DNA of 64,000 nt from Strongylocentrotus purpuratus (taxonomy: Eukaryota > Echinodermata > Echinoidea > Camarodonta > Strongylocentrotidae): positions 941,852-1,005,851 of the forward strand of contig NW_022145596.1 of the NCBI RefSeq assembly GCF_000002235.5. Direction: 5' to 3'. This document shows, one piece after another, positions 50,901-59,900 of the stretch (positions within the stretch are counted from its first letter, which is position 1; each line of letters opens with the position of its first letter). Below the pieces are notes generated by a model. The model saw only the letters and a list, made by a program, of their open reading frames with translations, had not been told where the DNA came from and searched no databases. The position numbers were made by a program, and so were the translations under genes.

Positions 50901-53900
50901 CACTCAAAATAACTGGTAATGAATGAATTACAATTCAAGCCTAGTTCATACATGATGTGCCAAACAAGGGTCTAAGTGAACTCATTTATCTCTCTGTAAC
51001 AAGATAGAGCAATGTGAAGAACACTACACTCATGTAATATTACCATGCCCTCTTTACCACATAATGCATGTGAACGAGGCTTAAAGAGAAGGTTGAGTTC
51101 TGGAAAGAGGTAAAAAATAATTTGTGAGCGTTATCATTGTATTATGTAAATGTGGAAGAACATCAGATAAAAAATGTTCCCTGAAAAGCATGGCTCTTCA
51201 AATGCCTTAATATTCTAAATTATGGCATGTAACATCATAAAAATTGGGATGGATTTTTATGCCACATGTTTGTGTAGTCCCATATACATATTTCTGTGTA
51301 CAGTGCTTGTTACCTTACCACGACTAGGCCAAATTTCTTATCACTTTGATGATTCTAGAACCTTACAGTACACACCAATACTTTTTTGGTAGATGATCAA
51401 CCTTTTCTGACAGATTCCACAACGTTTCTTTAACAGTACAATCGCATGACCAGAACTCAACCTTATCTTTAAGTTGACATTTAAAGACTTGAAGAACTTA
51501 CTCCAATGATCATATTACTGAGTGGATCTGGCGGGGTCACTACTTGAAAACCTCTCTCAGTTTCAGGAGACACACACTGATCAAGCTGCAGCAATTAAGT
51601 AAAAACAAAATAAAGAGTTCAAAACAGAAAGAGAGCAAAATGAAAGAAGAAATCTAAGAAGTTGACAAAAAGATTTGAACTCTTGTCTTTACTTTGATAG
51701 ATCTTCAACTTTTGCTCACTGTAAAGTTTACAGATGTATCTTTGCTTTCATTTTCATTGCATGACCCGATTGAGGGTTGTTAGGAGGCATTCATTCATAA
51801 ATATTTAAAAATAAAGAGTTCAAAATAGAAAGAGAGCAAAATGATAGATGAAATCTAAGAAGTTGACAAAAAGATTTGAAGTCTTGTCTTTACTTTGATA
51901 GATCTTCAGCTTTTGCTCACCGTAAAGTTTACAGATGTAAAAATGATATACTGTATTTTCATCAGTTGTTTTCAGGAAGGTAATTGGTTAATTTTCAGTC
52001 GAAACATATTAAATACACTCATACTGTTGAGGGCATTAATATAAGCTCCTTCGACCTGGGCCATATGAAAAAGAAAACTGCTTAAAAAACTTGAAATAAC
52101 TGCCACTTTTTTATTTCAAAATTGCTTATAGACAATCAGTCCAATGCAATGTTGGTTGGTTAGTGTTTTTATGGCAATCAGTCAATTTTGACTATTATCA
52201 TCAACAATTTTTTAAATATTTTTTTTAATCATATGTAATAATACAACTTTTTTGGTAGTTATAGTTTTAATATTTTTAATAATTGTTATATTTTGTTTTT
52301 AAAGATAAAACAGTATCATGCCAGGTTACCGAGTCCTGTCCGTTCTAAATTGGCACCGTCCGGACAAACCTGCTTGTGTTTTGTACAAAGGTTTCTGGGA
52401 AACAAGTTTCCCATGTCTCTCGGGTGCAGACACGGGGCTCCCTTTGGGATACCTCAATATCTTGAAACCATTTAAGTAAACTTATATCAATTCTAAATAT
52501 GATGTGAACTTGTTATTGATAACAAGTTTGATTAAATAGAACCTGTAAGTCCTTATGACCTACCTCCCACAGCAGCAAACTGATGGTGCCACCGCAAGGT
52601 TTATCATCAGCACCGATGATGTTGAGTACAAGCTTAATGAAATAGAACCTGTATGTCACTATAACCTACCTCCCATAGCAGCAGACTGATGGTGCCACCG
52701 CAAGGCTTATCATCAGCACCGATGATGTTGAGTACAAGCTTAATGAAATAGAACCTGTATGTCACTATAACCTACCTCCCATAGCAGCAGACTGATGGTG
52801 CCACCGCAAGGCTTATCATCAGCACCGATGATGTTGAGTACAAGCTTAATGAAATAGATCCTGTATGTCACTATAACCTACCTCCCATAGCAGCAGACTG
52901 ATGGTGCCACCGCAAGGCTTATCATCAGCACCGATGATGTTGAGTACAAGCTTGTTACCCGGAGCTGCGATGATGTCTTTGAAGGAACAGATGGCATGAC
53001 CTATAGCACAATGCTGGTGGGACGATGAAGAGGAAGACAAGGAGGAGGAGGAGGAGGACGAAGAGGAGGAGGAGGTGGAGGAGGTTGAGGTGGAGGAATT
53101 TACACAGGTATGAGAGCATGACTAAAATGGTAGCACACACAGATATCAACCAAGTCAAGTGAAACAAGTTGGTTATCATTAATGATTGTTTTTCCCCATT
53201 TTTAATGAAACAGCAACCCGTTATAATGACAGCATAGAAAATGTATCATGAGAAGGATTTGAAGAGCAGATGAAAAGTAAATATAAAGAAAAAAAAACAA
53301 CAAAATATAAGGAATACATATTTTTCAAAACATTATCTAAACATTTAGTGACTAGTTACTATGGATATCTATTCACAAATATCCTTCACCTTAGGTAGCT
53401 TACAGAAATGTAGTGGCACAAGAGATGCGTCCGGAACACAAAGGATGGAATACTTGGTAACGTACATGAATTAAAAGTTCATTTTGTGATTTATACATAT
53501 TATGAATACCAATTTTAAGTAACATTAGGCCTTATCAATGAAGTACATGAATTTGCCAGCTCCCAATCTTTAAAAATATTCCACCTCTTCAAATGTATGT
53601 CATAAAGATATGATTTTCAACCATTATGCATTTTGAGTTCTGGATGCGTCTGATTGTGTCACTGCGTTTTGCTATTAAAGCTACCTAATTCCATTGTTAC
53701 CACAAATAATAAACAAAACAAAAAACAAGATAATAATAACAAAAATAAGTGGTCTAATAAAATAAAAACTAGAAATATTCTTGCTTCAACATACTTTTGC
53801 AAAAATACAATAAAAAACAAAAGAATTTCAAAAAACTTTGAGTAGGCAATCACAAAAACACTTCTGGAGTATAACCCATGCAAGGAAATTTTCAAGCAAT

Positions 53901-56900
53901 CTCTACCAGTTAAATAATATTGAAGATGATATCCTTGTATGCCTGACTGAGTGAAGTTTGCTCATATCGATCAACTTTAGTTTTGTACTGCAAGCATAAA
54001 ATGGAAAGAGGTTATATCCTATCACTCATACTATGAAGATGATGCAGTCAAACATTTTTCAATGCAAACTTCTAGAACTGTACATAGAAGCTGGCTCTTC
54101 CTCCATGTTTGTCTTTCATTCTGACTAACAATGATACTCATACTTATACACTTAATTCTAGGATGGCATTCTACATCCCACACTGTGCAAGATCTACTGT
54201 ATGCAAGATCATACACATGTACATCTCTAGGTATACTCTTAGAAGATTGATGCAACATGTCTCCTTCTCCCATTCTGGACCATGCAATCCTATGTCTGTG
54301 AAGTGCAACTAATATACAGTTAAACGTTTCTAAATCCAAACAATTGGGATTCTCAGCAGGAGTTTGTCTACTCTTGGTCAATGGACCAAGTCAATTTTGC
54401 GGATTGAAAGTATGTACCAACATACATGTAACTATGGGAACTATTTTGAACTCTTATTTAGGAGAAATGAACTTAGTATTCTTTTTCTAGAGCACGAAAT
54501 GTATTTTGCATCGATGGAAATCCTGGCATCATCTATTAAAATCTTGATTAATTGACTACTTTCCAACTTACCGACTGGTTTGTCCTGTCTTCCACTGCAT
54601 AAATATTAGCGCGTAACCTGGTGATGACAGCGATATTGCGACTAGTCTCAAAGACTACCGTTGATACAAAGAATGGATTAGATTGTTTATCAATGATCTC
54701 TGTTTGACCGCAGTTTAACCATCTTGTATCAGGCGGCGTCATACAGTTGATGCTTGCAAACACGCTAGGTTCATCGCCATTTGATTTCATAGGGAGATGA
54801 TTGCAGGCTGCACAGGAAAAGTGAAAGGAGAACGAAGATAATCCATCAGTCTTGCTGTAGAAGTGTTTACAGCTACTCGCATGACTGAAAATACAGTACT
54901 TCAGGATTCTTTTCTTTCTATTTGGCAAACATTTCCTGAATGATTAGAGACAACCGACTATTCTTCATAGAGGCAGAAGGGTGCTATAACTCATAACACG
55001 GAATTAACACCTTTCTGGCTTTCAACTGATGACCAGGAACTGTCTAACATGCTTAAGATGTCTAATCAAGAGGTCATTGGTATTTTGAACTGACGACATT
55101 TGCTCTTGGAATTATTTCCTAAAAGATAATGGTTTACGACTTGGGTTATGATATAGAATTTCAGGTTAGATTGCAGGTTATGGTTTAATAGGGCTATGCT
55201 GAAGGTTAAAAGACATTAGAGTCTCTTAAAAGATTTATTGGAGGGAAAAGTAAAAGGTACCGGACCAAGAGGGAATCAAGAACTAAACTGGGAGGGGAAC
55301 ATTAAGACATGGCGTGGAACGACACTGCAAGAGTGTACTAGGGTGGCAGAAAAAACAGAGATTTGTGGAAAAGTGTTGCAATCAACATCCAAGCTGGGAG
55401 AAGATACCTTTATAGGTAGAAGGGTAGAAATTTGAATAGTGAGACAAAATGACTGCTGAGCAATTGTCATGGTATCTATTGGTATAAGACGAGCACTGTC
55501 AAAGCTCTGTCGATCAACAGTAATCTTCATATTGCCTAATTATAAACTCTGCATCTAGGTGATAGCCACTTACATATCGACATCTCCAGGACTGGGTCAT
55601 TCTGCATCCCATCAGAGAGGTTACCAGGGTCAATGACCCCTGGTTGACCCTCACTAATGGGGTCACGACCTGTGCGCGCTAAGATCTGGATGCGAAGCTT
55701 CTGTAGCTGTACACGTAGCATCTCGTAGCTTGCCAGGCGTATCGCCGCTACCCACTCGTCTCTAAGTTCTGTGGAGTGTGCAGCAAAGTACTGGTTGTGT
55801 TCCTCTCCGACAAATTCTGCACAAAAAAAACAATCATTCCAATACAAACTATTGTTAGTTAAATGCTATACAATACATGTACAGTACCTACTGTATAAGA
55901 ACAAGTGTTTTAACTAGGATATCCAGTCTAAACTGGTCTCTTCTCTGGTCTTTAGGCACCTTAACTACACTGTATGCACAACACCACCTAAAAACATTTC
56001 ATATACTCAATAGTTGTTACTATATCAAGCAAGGCCCTATACAACCTAGAAAGAAATGCGTACTTGGTTTATGTAACCTCGCTAGACTCATGGACTACAA
56101 TCACGTGATGGAAAAATGAATTTCCGGGTAGAGGTGAAATTTGATGCATTCATACCCACAATCAAAGTAAATAAACAAAAACAAACTGGAGCAATATTTC
56201 ACATAACCATCATATTATCTTAATCGCTGGGAAATAATCTACATGGATAAGTTAACAATATAAAAACAATATCCCACACACTTCCTGGAATTGTTCACAT
56301 TTATTGTATTATTAAGACCTTGAACTTTGCTCCTTGCATACATACATTACCTGTGAGAAAAGGTCCATGTAACCGGCTGCACATACATACAGTGTACATG
56401 TATACATTTTAAACAATCATATTTCTTTATAAGGCCTAAAAAGAAAAAGATGTTGTATCGCCCTTTGCGACTGACCCAAAATCTTGAAATCTATGGTCGA
56501 CTTTTGAAAAAGTTTTTTTTTTACCGCTTTTTAGAAGAAAAAAATGTATTAAAGCATTTAAAACTGAGAAATATCAGCCCAAAGAGGGAGTAAAAAAAAA
56601 GAAAAGATTTCTGACCGACCACAAGGTTTTGGCAAGTAAAGGGCAATACAACATTTTTTTTTTAGGCCTAATGGGAATTCAAATCATAAGAAGCTACATT
56701 TCAGTATTTGATGATTCGCTATTCACCATCGCTTTTCAAACAACAACTTCTGTGAAGAATGAACAAATATTTGATTTCTCTTAAGAACCCTTAGGTACAT
56801 GTAGCTATTTATACTTGAAAGCAAATATAATTAATAATCCTTTAGTGGAAATATACTAAGAAAACAAGGAAATCAAACAGCACTAAGTGCTCCATTCTAT

Positions 56901-59900
56901 CTTATAATCCATGAACCTAAATAGTACATGTATATCAATGCCAGGGGTTCTTTCCCTCTTTAAAAGGAAGTGGTATTTTTCACTAGAAATGGACTATCTG
57001 TAATCAATGTTTGGAAATATGGAAATTCTGATTATCCCAATATGAGCATTTTTTTTGAAAATTACCTTCACTCATAGATCACCCCCACAATCAGTGTAAA
57101 GTGTATGTGATTCATGAAACAAGAAAGGAAAGTAGGCACTCATCATCCCGTCGTTACAGAACAATTCTCAATATGGTTGTCATTAAAAGGAGGTTAACAC
57201 AATATTTTGTACTCATTGAACTGGTTGGAAAACAAACATAGGTTGATATCCTACTAATTACAGTAAGCTAATAGTAAATTGAGCAATTAGAGTAGAGCTA
57301 AATCACAATGACCCAATAGTCAGCATTATTAGTACATGTATTAACACATTTTTGAAAGCAACAAACTAAGCTAAATAAAATTTCCAAACCTAACCAGTTG
57401 GAGACATTTAAATTTCTACTCTTACTTGCATTCCTCATGGGTTTGGTCCAGACTAATGTCTGGCTTAATTGGTATTTAATAGGTTGACGGTATTGTCTGA
57501 GGCATTATCTCATGCATACAATATATCACTTACAAATAAAATAATTCTACTATGTGTAAGCATCTAACTGGGGAAAGACATTACACATTACAAATATTAC
57601 TATGATGTTGCTGACATGCACAACTAACCCCCTAGCTCCTCCATATCCCAAGAGAAGGCTCATATTTCAATAAATCTAGAACCCCAACACTGGGTTAACG
57701 CTTTGCCTAGACGCAAAACTAACATACAAATGTTTTACAAATGTCTCATTTTTTTCCCATGTCAAACAGGAATTAAACCCAGCAAAAGGTTAAAGCCCTT
57801 TGAAAGTGTTGGGAGCCCCAAATTCGCCAACAATTTGATGGCAAAATGTTACTTCATTGTATCATAATGTGAAACAGAGTGTCATTTAGGACATACCAGG
57901 TACTTCTACATAGATTTCCCACCCAAATGTCTTTGAAGTCAAATATTGATAAAAGAATACATAATTTAGGTTTTCTGTTATATGCAAAAAAACAAAATTT
58001 GTGTATTCTTTGACTTCAAACACATTTGTTTTGAAAATCATTGCAGAAATGTGTCCTAAATGTTATCTCCTTTCACATTATGATACAACTGGAGTGAAAT
58101 TTTGCCATCAAATTTGTCATCCCAATACTTTAGAGGGGCTTTAAACTAAATGAATAGAAAACAAGCTCTAGGGTTTGAAGAGAACCCACCTAGAGAGAAG
58201 GCATGTGGTTTGACCTCGGCATATTCCTCTTTGATAAAGCACTGCTCAAGTACGATGACCCCTTGAGGCTCCGGGAGGAGGTTACGATCCTTGAAGAAGA
58301 AAAGAAGATTACCTCGTAGTCTGCACCATCTTTCACTGTAATCTGTGAGAAGAATCAGATTCAAGTTTGAAGTTTTTTTGTTCCAGGGAAAAAAATACAC
58401 GGGGCTCAGGGTAAATTAGCTCCCAAAATGCCCAAAAGAGCCCCCGAAAGTCATAAAAGAGCCCCCAAAATTTGCATAGAGTTCAATGCAAAACAAATTA
58501 AACAGTGTTATTTTCATGCAAGCAAGCGTGAAAAGTAGCCCCCCCCCCCCCAATTTTTAAAATATTTTTTTCCCCTGATTTGTTCCACATTTATATAAAA
58601 AACAATTTAATTTTTATAAGCGATTAAAGCGTAGATTACAAAATAATTTAAAGTATAATGTACGGAAAATAGGTACAAAGTTTCAAAATATATGGATATG
58701 ACAGGCAAGGTAAAACAATGTAAAATGTGGGGAGCCTAAATGAAAAGCATAGCTTGTATGTAGATAGGCTCTCGTCCTGAGTAATATAATAGAGTAAGTC
58801 TGAATTAAAAAGGAATTATAGGAGGCGAAACGGAGTAGTATAGTATGAGATTCTAAAGACGTATACAAGGAGAATGAATCTGAGAAAAAAAAATAGAATA
58901 AAGAGTATTAATGAATGCATTATTCATTCATACTATCTTATGATTGAGCATAACTTCTTTTGCGAAAAGAAAATAACAGTCATGGATTACACATAACGTG
59001 ACAACCAATGAAATAGAAAGGAATGATTTCAGATTACCAAGAAACGTTAACTAGATAAACAAATTGAAAAGCAAGTTGTACTGTACATATCACAATAGGG
59101 GAACAGTAATGAATTCAATTTATTTACTGTTTTGCTATACAAGTATGTTTTGATGAAATCATAAATATACACAACTTGTCATCAAATACACAACACCTTG
59201 GTTTTAAGCTTAATCTAGATGGAAAACAACATACACCGCAAGGTGCAAATTTAAGAAAGTCCATTTAATAACGCATGTTTATCTAGTTTTCTCCATATCC
59301 CAGAATTTGTTCACATCTTTATTTTTTAGTATGTGTTTTTTTTAAGGAGATTTACTCTTTTGGACCATGGGATAGAACATACACACAGAACATGCACATG
59401 GATTTTTTTACAACTTCCTGCACAATAAATGGTTTGAATTTCCTTTAATTTGAGTCCCATGGAAGATAGCCAAGTGTGAGGTACAAACATTCCCTAAAAC
59501 ACGTACAAATGAAAATAGTTTCACAAGGGCCTCTAGATAGAAGTCGGTCAAGGTAGCAAAAATTTAAAACCTAAAATATGCAGGAAGAACATTCTACATG
59601 GACCTTTTTTCTATCCTTAACAAACATTTGTAGAGTAAATAATAATACAAATAAACCACAATTGTATAGCCATGCCAAAACAAAAATAAGCAAAGCGAAA
59701 ATAGGTTACTGAGTTTCTTTTATCTGTTTAACATTTTGAAAAATGTGTTCTAAAGGGCATTCTTAAAATTATGATTAATGTTTCTAAGAGAGTCAGGGAG
59801 GATATTCCTTAAAACTGGGGCAGTGTGGGCATATGAACATTCACCATATTTGCTTATAAATGTCAGAATAGGAAGAACAAATCCTCTTTTGGACTTGCGT

